64,000 bases of DNA from Anisodus tanguticus (Eukaryota; Streptophyta; Magnoliopsida; Solanales; Solanaceae): assembly GCA_034509755.1 (NCBI GenBank), contig CM067562.1:35279501-35343500 (forward strand), read 5' to 3'. This document shows positions 21,580 through 33,067 of this stretch, piece after piece. Within the stretch, counting starts at the first letter, position 1. Each line of letters starts with the position of its first letter. The notes beneath the pieces are model-generated. The model ran no database searches and was not told the origin of the DNA. It saw only the letters and a program-made list of their open reading frames with translations. Both the position numbers and the translations under genes were made by a program.

Positions 21580-22570
21580 ATCTCCTCTTGAAAGAGATTT
21601 TGGCGCACACACATGGTGCCTTTTCTAGCAATCTTTCTGCGGACCGATGTTGCATCTGAATAGGTAGAATACGCTTTGAACCTTCCATAGTCGAATACCA
21701 TCGGACTTACTTACTGCGCGGTGAACGTGATGTCTTGAACCGTTAGTGTTTAGTGTAAGCCAAGTCAATAGTACCAATACAACAACTTCCTCTACTCAAT
21801 TCTTCGTAATGTTTTATTCGTTGTGGCCGTGGACACTTCTTGGATTCTTATGTGCGTTCACTAGAGACTGCATGTCATCACACTTAAATAGGTGGTATCC
21901 TACAAGGTATCCTGTTATACCCCACTTTACAAGTGTTAGGAACCATTAAAATTTTCTCCAAACCTAACCTCAATCGGTGAGGCTCATTAAAGGTTTCGAA
22001 AACTTAACCTTCACCCACACTGCATATAACACTTATTGTCTATCGCGGGAACGACTTTGGATTTGGTGTTTCTCTACAGAAATCACTATCCGAAGTGCTC
22101 ATGCTTCCAGCGAAGCGATCAACTGAATCTTTACAACTTAGTTTACCCATTGAACCTACATCCTGGGATCTCCAGTCAGTAAGGTTGGGTTACCACCGTA
22201 TTGGTCCTTATACTTTGGGTTTTAAGTCCATTCCCCTAGACAGGCAGAACATCTGATCCTTGGGTAAGCCTTTTGTCAGCGGGTCTACTATGTTATCTTT
22301 TGACTTTATGTAATCAATGGATATTATACCCGTGGTGATCAGCTATCTAACGGTCTTATGCCTCCGTCGAATATGACGAGACTTGCTTTTGTACATTGCA
22401 TTCCGTGTCCTTTCTAGAGCCGATTGGCTGTCGCAGTGGATCATTACAGAAGGTACGGGTTTGTTCTAACAAAGAGCATCTTCTAAGAAGTCGTAAAGTC
22501 TCTCAGCTTCTTCTCATGCTTTGTCTAAAGCAATAAACTCCGATTCCATCGTGGATCGGGCGATGCAAGT
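21580..22570 (-). pseudogene. Copia RNase H C-terminal remnant
   Basis: This is the inverse counterpart of 42650-43593. On the minus strand it encodes the end of RNase H (IHCDSQSALE, SRHIRRRHKTVR, DYIKSKDNIVDPLTKGL) and the 3' untranslated part up to the purine tract. Homology stops near 22570, where unrelated sequence begins. The frame is interrupted. Confidence 0.75.
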
Positions 22571-22868
22571 TCATGACACAATGGAGCATCTTAGACAAGA
22601 TGAAATTGAGGATATATGTTTCAGAGTTTTGGCTTCTGCCTCCTTAAGTCGACGATTCCCCGCAAAACTAGAAGTCGATCCCGCACCACCAGTGGCCATT
22701 TCTTCATGAATATTCATAGCTGAGTCTACTAAAAGAGGGACCAGCCTCGTCGTGGTGATTAGAGGACACCTCTGGCTTTCAGCTCCTCTCCCGGCCCAGT
22801 AGTTCCGCAACTACTACCGTGGTTGTTGCCAACGGGGATCCGGATGAGTATTCTTGTTTATATCGTTA
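22571..22868. other. Unclassified stretch
   Basis: A minus-strand open frame (22571-22810) has Ser/Ala-rich sequence and no motif I recognise. It may be part of another broken element. Nothing else is seen. Confidence 0.3.
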
Positions 22869-22869
22869 C

Positions 22870-23200
22870 GGCTATAAATACTTTTTTGTTCCTATTAACA
22901 AAACTGCAGACCGATGAATGTGGATTATCCAGTATTGAGTTCTATCACAAGTAAGGTAAATCATCTCTTTTGGTAGAAGCTCGGCTCCGTTCTTCCTGTC
23001 TGTTCGCGAGAAAGGATTCCTCGTCAAGTAAGTTTGGGGGGTGTGGACACACTTGCGCGAATTCGGGTCTTCTGGAAAGCACTCTTTGAGCATGCTGACA
23101 GAATGATTGACACTCAGGTTGGGTGCTTGTTTAAGGCCATAAAGTGCTCGCTTGAGGCGGCAAACAGAGATAGAATGATTTTCGAAGATGAATTATGACC
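22870..23200 (-). pseudogene. Possible copia RT scrap
   Basis: The minus strand at about 23163-23125 reads VCRLKRALYGLKQAP, the conserved motif upstream of the copia RT catalytic box. The sequence after it does not continue as RT. It appears to be a short scrap fused to other DNA. Confidence 0.4.
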
Positions 23201-23250
23201 CTCGATAACCAAATCCCACATGTACTATCACGAGGAACTGGCTTTCACAA

Positions 23251-25888
23251 TAACAAAAATAAAAAAAAAGAAAACCCTAACCCCCCAAATCATCCGCCAC
23301 CCTACGCCCTACCCCCCACGCCGCACCCTACCCACACGTCGCCGCCCCTACGCCTGACACCACCAATCGCCACACCGCCGCCTGACACTACCAACCCCGT
23401 CACCTCTCACCACGACCCATACCCCTAAAAACCCGTTCCAAAATCATTGTTTTTTTGGGCCCTTTATTTTGAATTTAAGCTCGGTTTTAGGGGGAAATGG
23501 AGCTATAAAAACCCTTTATGTTCTTCAAGGAGAGGGAAAAAAAAAGAGAAAAAAATCGAGGGATATTTTCGGGAAAGGTCGATTCTTAGAATTTTTGGGT
23601 CATTTTTGGTCCGAAATTGAAGAAATCCGAAGTCTCCTTAAAGGTTTGGCATTATATTTTTGTTTGTGTTGTTCTTCACTAAAAAGAATCCGAAATCTTT
23701 GTTTGTTCTTGCATGTGTTCTTCAACTTAAAGATTCCAAAATATAGGTTAAAATTATTGGGTTTTTGGTATTGAATAATCTGAAATTTTGGCTACTATTC
23801 ACTATTTTCGGATTTCCGGGTCGGGTCGACCCGATTTTAATAATTTTCCAGATTTTGTGTTTTAATATTTTTATTGTTGGCTATCTGAAAATCTGAGAAA
23901 AAAAAACTGATCCGGGTCGGGTCACCGACCCGGTTTGAATAAATTTTTAGATTTTGTGTTTTAATATTTTTTGTTGCTGGTTATCTGAAATTGGTGAAAA
24001 TAATTTGATTCGCGTTGAACACCTGATTCGGATCGTGTCACTGACCCGGATCGGGTCGACCCGATTCGGGTATTATTTCCAGAATTCTTGCATATCATAA
24101 TCTTGTATGTTGGTTATCTGAAATTGACGGAATTATTTGATGTCGGGTTGAATCTCCAATTCGGGTCGGGTCACTGACCCGGGTCGGGTCGACCCGGTTT
24201 GGATTTTCCAAATCTCTTGCATTTCATATCTTGTATATTGGTTATCTGAAAAAAATAAAAATAAAAAGAGAAAAATCTGATTCGGGTCGGGTCGACCCGA
24301 TTCGAGTATTTCCAGATTATGACATTTTTTATCTATTGTTGGTTATATGAAAAATCTGAATTTTTTGATTCCGATTCTGGTCACTGTTCCGGGTCTGTTT
24401 TTTTTCCAGAATTAATTCACTGTTTCATTCGGGTCACTGTTCATTCGGGTATGTTTTTTTCCAGAATTTGGGTCACCCATTCGGGCATTGTTTTTCTGTT
24501 TTAATTCACGATTTTAGCATTTAAACATCCACGCAACGGATATTTATTGTTTTACTGTTTTTACTAAACATCCCGTCTTTTCGGAAATTGCCTCTGTCTC
24601 GCTCACTGTTCACTGTGCACTGTTTTTCTGCTTACTGTTCACTGCTTCCTGCTTTAATTTAATTTCGCTGATTTGAACACAATACTACATTGGCCGATGA
24701 AAAATATCCGTCGATTTTGAGGCCTCCACAGTTGTAAAGGCGGAAATATAACTTCTGGGCGAGGATGAGGCTTAAACCTTTATTTCATCCGAGATCAACA
24801 TGTTTAGTAGGCGAGGTGACTTATATATTCGAAGCCACGACGTGATTATAGTGATCTTTTCTTTTTCATCCGAGAGACCAATACGTTTAGTAGGCGAGAC
24901 AATCAAAATAACCACTCAGTCATGTGTTTGCAGCCACGGCGTTATTGGAATGGTCTTTTCAAATTTAAGTCTGAGCCCTCCGTGACCAAAACGCTCACTG
25001 TTTTGGATGCGGATTTGAAGTTATTTGTATTTAACTGCTTTTAACCGTTTGTTCTTGACAGCTTGCAGGGAATAAAGTAAATAAAGACAGATGTTCCCTC
25101 GGAGTTTATTTATTTTTTTAATTCAGCTTTATTTTGCTCTGTATTGTAATATTATTTATTGTACTTATGTAATTATTGAAATGCTTAGAATGGGCAAACT
25201 TAGAATTAATTCATAGGTTAGTTTAAGACTTGAAAACCATCGCTAGCTTATTTGTAGGCTCGGTTAATTCAAATATAGAAATCCTCCGCTAGTTATTTTA
25301 GGCTCGTCACGTATTCAAGATTTTCAAAATAACTTTTGTCATCTTTTATTTGCTTTATTAATCGTACCAAATAAGTTTATCTTTTTAATTTGCAATTCAA
25401 TGATTTCCAAAAGATTTAATTCTTTGGCATTATAAATAATTTGTCTTTACTATCAAATGATAAAAAATGCATACTTTTCAACTTTACATGTATTTCTCTT
25501 TAAATATCATGCAAATGTATACTTGTATAAAATGCATTCTTTTGCTAAAATACTTGCAACATCATTTTAAGTTTATATTTCAAAAGCTTGCATTTTCCTT
25601 AATACAATAAATAACATGAGTTTAACCGGATAACCGCAAGTTAGCGGATTCTAAAGGATGCCTAATCCCTTCCCTTTAGGATAATAAAGAACCCTTACCT
25701 AGAATCTCACTAGTTTCATAGACCATTAAAATTGGAGTTTACATTGCAGCTTTTAGTTAATATTTAGGTGTCCTAATTCACCGTAAAAATAATTAGGTGG
25801 CGACTCCTCAACCCTTTTTACCCAGGAATCACCGAAATACGCCGTGCTGCGCTTTGACCTGCGAGCGGGTCGAAAATAGGGCGCGACA
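23251..25888 (+). repeat. 5' LTR of a Tat-like gypsy element, 5'-truncated
   Basis: From the A-tract and ACCCTAACCCCCCAAATCA onward it matches the LTR at 34370-36188 and, inverted, the LTR at 37380-39200. It continues past the point where those two break, and ends GGGCGCGACA at 25888. About 1.3 kb of its start is missing when compared with the copy starting at 33068. The implied full LTR would be close to 4 kb, which is very long. It contains repeated palindromes built on GGGTCGACCC. A minus-strand relative of this LTR is at 37.4-40.0 kb. Confidence 0.85.
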
Positions 25889-25910
25889 GCATTGCGACTC
25901 CACTGGGGAA
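25889..25910 (+). other. Candidate primer-binding site
   Basis: GCATTGCGACTCCACTGGGG follows the LTR end at once. Tat/Ogre-type gypsy elements have a similar TGGCGACTCC-CTGGGGA phrase here. The tRNA is not assigned. Confidence 0.6.
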
Positions 25911-26834
25911 TTTCAGGTTCTTAACCATAGCAAATTCAGGTTAATTATTATTGTGCTTTATATCGCTCCTTATTTGATCTATTGTTTTTAATTATTTCCT
26001 TTTGAAATTTTGTATGCATAACTGCTTTAATTGCTATATTCTCTTATTGCTTTCCTTAAATTGGCATCTCGCTCATATTTCTTCCACTCTGGAAAATTGA
26101 TACTATCACACATTACACGCGAGGTGTGTTTTGCGCACCTGCAAATTTCTTTCAAATTACCAAATTTTTAGGAGAGTTGGTATATGCGCGGAGCGTCCGG
26201 ACTATCCGGTTGGCCGGGTAGTCTTCTCACTCGAGCAGTCCGCTCGGGAACCTTGAGTCTAGTCAGCCAAATCTTAGAAAATTTAGGATAGAGCTATACC
26301 ACCCTTTATTTTAAGTCATGCATGCAAACACCTTAGGTGGGTCGATCCTTGGTATCGACTCCACAATTAAGAAATCTACCAAAATTGTCAACGGGTCTCG
26401 CAACCCAACGACCAATTAGCATATTACGTGTAGCGTGATAATGATAGACAAATCCAAGCCTAATCATGACATGCCGAAATTGAAAAATGTACATTCATTT
26501 TGTTTCATTTCCAACAAAAGCACTACAGTTTAACAGCTTGGATCAATCTGTCGAAATCTAGCATATCTGGCGTTTAGGCCCACCTCTGGCATAAGAGAGG
26601 CCCCATGCATATTAGGACGCGCATATAATTTGTATATATCTGTTTGCTATTTTTCTCCTGCTTGTCACTCTGTGCATATTATTTGAAGCAATAATTACTC
26701 GCCTTATACTAACTTGGTTTTCTTCATTCTTTTTAGAAGGTTTATTTTTATTTTTCCCAAAGGTTGATTTGCGTTGACTAAAACTGGCGGAACTCCCCTA
26801 CTTCACGAGATCAAAGGCCCGATCCTTCAGCAAA

Positions 26835-29154
26835 ATGACTGATTTAGATGCATCTGAACAGATTGGCCTCGAACTTATCACTCTTTCGAGAGATGAACCA
26901 GAAGATTCGGAAAATAAAAATGCTTCCGTCCAAGAAAAATACACCGCCCAACTGTTACAACTGATGACAGCCATGCAGACTGAGATAGAGCGGCTCCAAA
27001 ATCTCACCAACTTGTCCATTAGCGCCAATACCCCACTCACTGAACAAGGGACGAATGCAACTGCACCGCAAGCTTTTTCATCTCCTGAATCCCCATTTCC
27101 CCAAAACCTCCCCGAAAATTCGCCACCAAGCAAAACAATCTACAACACACTAACCCACAAGCTAGTCCACAACAAAGCCCACCACAAAATGATCCGACAT
27201 CCTTCACAACTCCACATACCCAAATTACCCCACTTATCCAAAACACCCCTTCCACGCAAAATCACCAGACAACCCAGCACATACTGATGGCACACATCGC
27301 TGATCACAACGAACAGTATGTGCCACCAGTATATTCAATGGAAGCTCAACCTTTTACTACCACAGTACCAAACATGGCTCTTCAGGAAATCGGCCAGTGT
27401 GAAGAGATGGACAGACGGGTAAGGATCAGAACCGATGAAAGTGTGGCGAGAGAGATTTACAGCCTAAAAGAGGCATTCAAGAATATCCAAACTAGCAAGG
27501 GACATGAAGGACTTGAGTACGAAGATCTGTGTATGCATCCCGACATCGAATTGCCTGTAGGATATAAGGTGCCAAAATTTGGCTTGTTTGATGGGAAAGG
27601 AAATCCCCACGCTCATTTAAGATCATACTGTGACAAACTGATTGGGGTAGGTAAAGACCAGGCCATCATAATGAAGTTGTTCATAAGGAGTTTGACAGGA
27701 GAAGCACTAGACTGGTACACGAGCCAAAACCCGCAAAAATGGCGTAATTGGGGCACGATGGCACAAGATTTCGTGGACATATTTAAATTCAACACTGACA
27801 CAGTCTTGGACAGATTTTATCTGATGAAGTTGGAAAAGAAGTCCACAGAGACCTTCAGAGAATATGCCATGTGTGGAGGGCAGAAGCAGCGAAAGTTCAA
27901 CCCCCGATAGAAGAAAGTGAGATAACCACTCTCTTTGTACAATCTTTGAAAGATGCAACATACTATGAGAGAATGATAAGCGTCATAGGACGAAGTTTCT
28001 CTGAAGTTATAAGGATGGGAGATTTCATAGAAGAGGGAATCAGAACAGGAAGAATTACAAACTTTGTAGCATTGCAAGCAACGAGTGAGACAATCCAGTC
28101 AGACTCATTTGAGGGAGCAGTAAAGAGGAAGAGAGACGGAGTGTCCTCTGTGGTGACAGTTCAGAAACATAGGCCAAATCAAATATCAACCTACCAAATG
28201 CCATCACCCCAGCCTCCCTACCACAATCAAAACAACCAAAGTCCTCAGCCTTCCTATTATTGCCCATACGCCCAAATCCCTCAACCTTACTATCAATACC
28301 CACATGCTCCCTACCCTGTCTACCATACTCAGCCAATATATAGCCTGCCTCGAGCGCCAGCCTATCCGAATCCCCCATAATATCAGCCCGCATACTTACT
28401 TCAGCCACGAGTCCATGCACCCAGACCCCGCACAAAACACGAAAGAAAGCCAGCCAAAACCTATACACCTTTAGCCGAACCTCGAGCCCAGTTATATGAA
28501 AGACTGAAAACCGCAGGAATACTCCAGCCCATCCCAGGAAATGTCCCCAATCCTGTTCCCAAATGGCATGATGAGACTAAGCATTGTGCATACCACTCGG
28601 GAATTCCTGGACACGACACTGAAAATTGCTATGCCCTCAGAGACAAAATTGAGACACTAATCAAAGAAGGAGTTATCCAACTGAAAGGACCTTCCTCTAA
28701 TGAAAACAATAACTCTTTGCCAGATCATGACGATGCCAATGTGAACATGATTACTGTTGATGAAGAACACAACTTGGAAGGGAATATTGTACCAGTCCAG
28801 AGAAAGGAAAAGGTTAAATCATCAGCCTTTGTCACCCCTATGATTACAGTCCAATTGAGGGCACCGTTCGGAGTAGAAGTACTTCCTCCAAAGTCGCGGG
28901 TCATGGCACCATCTTTTCCTGAAAAAGTCTTGTCAACCAATCTCCGAAGAAAGAGAGATGCTCCTTTGCCAAAGCCTGTTCCACCTCTGAGTCAGTCATT
29001 CGTCAGAGCATGCGCCACTCAGGAATCAAAGGAGGACAATGCAGCCAACCTCGTTGAGGGATTCAAAAGTCTTTTCATTACTGAAGAAGAAGCAGGATGC
29101 AGTGTGATTCTCGATGATTACGCTAAAGACTCAACCATTTGGGATGCAGAGTAA
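26835..29154 (+). pseudogene. Gag of a Tat-like gypsy element (gag-only)
   Basis: Gag begins near 26835 (MTDLDASEQIGLELITLS). A frameshift near 27120-27290 leads into a frame holding the retrotransposon Gag domain (YKVPKFGLFDGKGNPHAHL, IRSLTGEALDWYTSQ, WGTMAQDFVDIF). A second frameshift near 27870 moves to a frame that runs to 29154, with one in-frame TAA at 28378-28380. A knuckle-like HCAYHSGIPGHDTENCYALR lies near 28586-28645. The product would form the particle that packages element RNA. No protease, RT, RNase H or integrase follows before the 3' LTR at 33068, so the element depended on an autonomous partner. Confidence 0.85.
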
Positions 29155-29894
29155 GAAGATGATTTGGGAAATTGGACCTGTGCCCCGGCCTTGTTTCTCC
29201 CAGAAACTAGTTAATTTCGTTAATGTTTAATGAAACAATGCGATTCAGATTGAGGCCTGAATCACATATATGCATTTAATATGTTTTACCTCCACCTTTT
29301 GAAAGCTTAAAAAGACAAATCTGCATTGCTTTTGCTATTTAAAAAAATCTGTTTGTTTAATAATCTTCTTTTCTTTTTCATCATGCAAACTAATAAATCC
29401 GTCGATAATATGTGACATATAATGAAACAAGAAAACAAGGTCCCAAACAACAAGCAAGGCTCGAAGAATATAAGGAAGACTCTCAACCGGAAGAACTGGG
29501 GCATTTTTTTTGGAATAAGTCAAAGCCAGATTTGGATGAAACATCAGGATGGTTGATAAGTTACAAGTATCGGCACGGACGTTTGCCATTTGTACTCTTG
29601 GGCTACCACGCTACGACCAGGACTTCTACTGGGGCATTTCTCTATCGTTCGAAGACAAATCATGTACGGAGAGACTGATTGATGAAAGCAGATGGACGCA
29701 ATCGTCCGGGGCAATCTTATCAGAATAGAATGGCCGAAAACCATCAATGCAGATGCAGTGAAGAGATACCATATCTAAGATTAGTTATTCTCTATGTAAT
29801 ACTTTTTCTATGTTGTAAAAGTTGCGCTCCCTGGCGGGATACGCAAAGAACCCATGTCGGATTCCGTTTCCTAGATTGCAAATTTCCCCAAAAA

Positions 29895-30095
29895 CACATT
29901 TTTTTGTAATATGAACTACGTCATGATCTGATTCCCTCGGCGGGATACGTAGGCGGCCGCATCGGCTTCGGTCCCATTTTTTTAAAAAAAACCTTACAAT
30001 CTCCTTTACTTGTAATGAACTACGTCATGACCTGATTCCCTCATGGGGATACGTAGGCGGCCTAAATCGGCTTCGGTCCCACCATTAGGAAATCT
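29895..30095 (+). repeat. About 107-bp direct duplication
   Basis: ATGAACTACGTCATGATCTG at 29911 recurs with small changes at 30018. Each copy continues into GGATACGTAGGCGGCC and TCGGCTTCGGTCCCA. A third partial relative lies near 29832 (CTGGCGGGATACGCAAAG). Confidence 0.75.
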
Positions 30096-30364
30096 TTTCT
30101 ACTTTATCTCACACATGACAAAATGCACCCATCCGATGACCCTGATAGGACAGGCAAGCAACCCACACAAGACTCGGTTGTCCGTTCGAAAGTTCATCAT
30201 CCTCACATATCGAAAACTGGGGCATTTTTTTTGGGATCATTGTCAGAGGACGCCGATAAACATGGGAAAGCATCGGCAAACTAAGTCTTCGGCCAGAAGA
30301 AGGATTTTGGATGAGACGTTTGCTTTGTTTCACCGCATGTCACTGCTCGACAGACATTTACATG

Positions 30365-30640
30365 TATGCATACTTTCTTATAAGCAAATCATTTTCAACA
30401 AATATTTTCATTAGGGTTCGACAAGATTTTTTTTTTACTGACATGCATACTTTCTTATTAGCAAATTATTTTCAACAAATATTTTCCATTAGAGTTCGAC
30501 GAGAACTTTTTACTAATATGCCTACTTTCTCATAAGCAAATTATTTTCAACAAATATTTTCATTAGAGTTCGACAAGAACTTCTTACTGATATGCCTACT
30601 TTCTCATAAACAAATATTATTTTCATCAAATGTTTCCATT
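30365..30640 (+). repeat. About 75-bp tandem repeat, 3.7 copies
   Basis: GC(A/C)TACTTTCT, AAATTATTTTCAACAAATAT and TTAGAGTTCGACAAGAACTT recur with spacings of 77, 75 and 74 bp starting at 30369. It lies in the noncoding part of the gypsy element. Confidence 0.85.
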
Positions 30641-31149
30641 AGCGGTTAGCCAAGACTGGGAACTAGATAAGGGCTACAGGTCCGAATCAGCAGGACCTGC
30701 AACTATCAAGAGCAGAAGCTACAAAGTCAACGCGAATCAACCGCCCCTCCACCAAATTCACAAATTTTCTTTGAGTACAGGTTCTTCAGGTTGAAAAAGC
30801 AAGGAAGCCACATCACTTATGATCAATTTTCCAAAGAATTTCGGCATCACAGCTCACTACAAGGATTATGTTCCTGTTTTTGCATCTATACGAAGACATC
30901 ATCTTGACCTACAGGGTCTCGACTATTATGTCTGCACAAAGATGTTATTCTGAATCACAAGGAACTTCAACACAGCAAACCCGATGGCAAAGACGTCGCA
31001 TCACATTTTCGCCCGTGCCAGGACGACATTTCAATTCACAGTCCATATGAGTTTGAATCGGAAAAAGATTCAGCACAGCGTGGAACCATATTACAGCAAA
31101 CTGGCGGCAAGGACGTCACTTGCATCTCCTACAACAAACATCATTACAT

Positions 31150-32580
31150 TCTTGAAACGACGACATCAGCATTACATTCTTGCAACGACGTCAACAACAA
31201 CGACGTCTTCAGCACTTCGACTATCTTTTACAGCATCTCAACGACGTCAACAACAACGACGTCTTCAACACAGCTATCTCTTACAACAAACAACATTACA
31301 ACAACGTCATCGATGTTATTTCAGCACTTCGACTATCTTTTATCGCATCTCAACGACGTCAACAACAACGACGTCTTTAGCAATTCGACTATCTTTTACC
31401 GCATCTCAACGACGTCAACAACAACGACGTCTTCTGCACAATTATCTCTTACAACAGACAACATTACAATAACGTCATCGACGTTATGGCGGCAAGACAA
31501 TTATATTCTGTAGCAAAGTAACATTACAATAACGTCATCGACGTTATGGCAACACGACAATTATCTTCCACAACAAAACAACATTACAATAATGTCATCG
31601 ACGTTATGGCAGCATGACAATTATCTTCTACAGAAAAATAACATTACAACAACGTCATCGACGTTATGGCAGGACGCCAATTATCTTCTACAGCAAGACA
31701 ACATTACAACAACGTCATCGACGTTACTGCAGCACAACAACTATGTTTACAGCTTTACAACGACGTCAACAATATTACAACGACGTCTCAAAGACAACAA
31801 ATTGTTTTTACTGACTTTACAACGACGTCAACAGCATTACAACGACGTCTTCAACACAACAGCTATTTTTACAGCATTACAACAACATCATCAACAACAC
31901 GCCTACTCAACGGCGTCTTCAGCACAACAATTATCTTTTACAGCATTACAACGACGTCTTCAACACAACACATTACAACAACGTCCACGGCGTTACGGTA
32001 GCACGACAACTATTATTTTACAGCATTACAACGATGTCAATGGAATTACAACGACGTCTTCAGCACAACAACTATCTCTTACAACAAACAGCATTACAAC
32101 AACGTTATCGACGTTATTGCAGCACAACAACTATCTCTTACAGCAAACAACATTACAACAACGTCATCGACGTTACTGCAGCACAACAACTATGTTTACA
32201 GCTTTACAACGACGTCAACAACATTACAACGACGTCCTCTGCACAACAACTATTTTTACAGCTTTACAACGATGTCAACAACATTACAACGACGTCTTTA
32301 ACACAACAACTATTTTTACAGCATTACAACAACATCATCAACAACACGCCTACTCAACGGCGTCTTCAGCACAACAATTATCTTTTACAGCATTACAACG
32401 ACGTCAACAACATTACAACGACGTCTTCAACGCAACAATTATCTTTTACAGAAAAACAACATTACAACAACGTCCTCGACGTTACGGCATCACAACAACT
32501 ATCTTTTACAACATTGTAGCGACGTCAAAAATATTACAACGACGTCTTCAACACAACACGTCAATCCAACGACGTTCATT
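31150..32580 (+). repeat. AACGACGTC-rich satellite-like array
   Basis: About 1.4 kb built from short words such as ATTACAACGACGTC, TTACAACAACGTCATCGACG and AACAACTAT(C/T)TTTACAG in variable order. GACGTC palindromes recur throughout. Higher-order duplication is visible: the block around AACACGCCTACTCAACGGCG occurs at about 31898 and 32343 with the same neighbours. Open frames in all three plus frames, one of 340 codons, are a by-product of the composition and encode Thr/Gln/Tyr-rich low complexity. Confidence 0.85.
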
Positions 32581-32594
32581 TCAAGCACTCCGCC

Positions 32595-32690
32595 TTATAA
32601 TGCGGGTATTTTAATTTCAGTCAGGCGCCCACCTCCTAATGCGGGTATTTTAATTTCAGTCAGGCGCCCACCTCCTAATGCGGGTATTTC
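32595..32690 (+). repeat. 39-bp tandem repeat, 2.5 copies
   Basis: AATGCGGGTATTTTAATTTC starts at 32599, 32638 and 32677, a 39-bp period, each preceded by CGCCCACCTCCT or a relative. It lies just before the 3' LTR. Confidence 0.85.
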
Positions 32691-33051
32691 CAAGTTATAT
32701 TCTCTACAATTTTCTCAGCAGTTATACACTAATTTTATCTTAAGCTTTAGTTTGCAGGAGCTTTAATTTGCAGGAACTTCATCACAGCGTGGAACTATCT
32801 CTTACGGCGAACCGAGGCAAATTGGTAAACGACCTGCTTCGAACGTCGTTCCGCTCTTCCCCAATAAATTTTCACATCTGCAACCAGTGTCATCATAACT
32901 CGACAATGGGGCATTATTTCTGGAATCTGCACTCCCCTCGGGATGCTATTTTTACCAAGTGCATCCCTAATCTTCCTTCAAGTCCCGTTGATCAGGAAAA
33001 AATTGGCTACTCAGTCAACTTCTTTGGCCGAAAACTCTTTCATCATCTCCG

Positions 33052-33067
33052 GCCAAAGAGGGGCATC
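33052..33067 (+). other. Polypurine tract before the 3' LTR
   Basis: GGCCAAAGAGGGGCATC stands directly before the LTR start TGTTGACACCC. This is the expected plus-strand priming site. Confidence 0.75.

Larger units (their letters stand above)
29155..31149 (+). other. 3' noncoding part of the gypsy element
   Basis: No domain-bearing frame is seen. It contains phrases I associate with the noncoding region before the 3' LTR of Tat/Ogre elements: a GGGGCATTTTTTT motif near 29500 and 30220, and GAACTACGTCATGA...GATACGTAGGCGGCC near 29912 and 30019. Such elements have long 3' noncoding tracts. Short frames here are probably accidental. Confidence 0.6.

Noticed and set aside
31592..32614. A 340-codon open frame on the plus strand
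   Set aside because: It lies wholly in the AACGACGTC word array, encodes Thr/Gln/Tyr low complexity, and the other two frames are open as well. Composition explains it.
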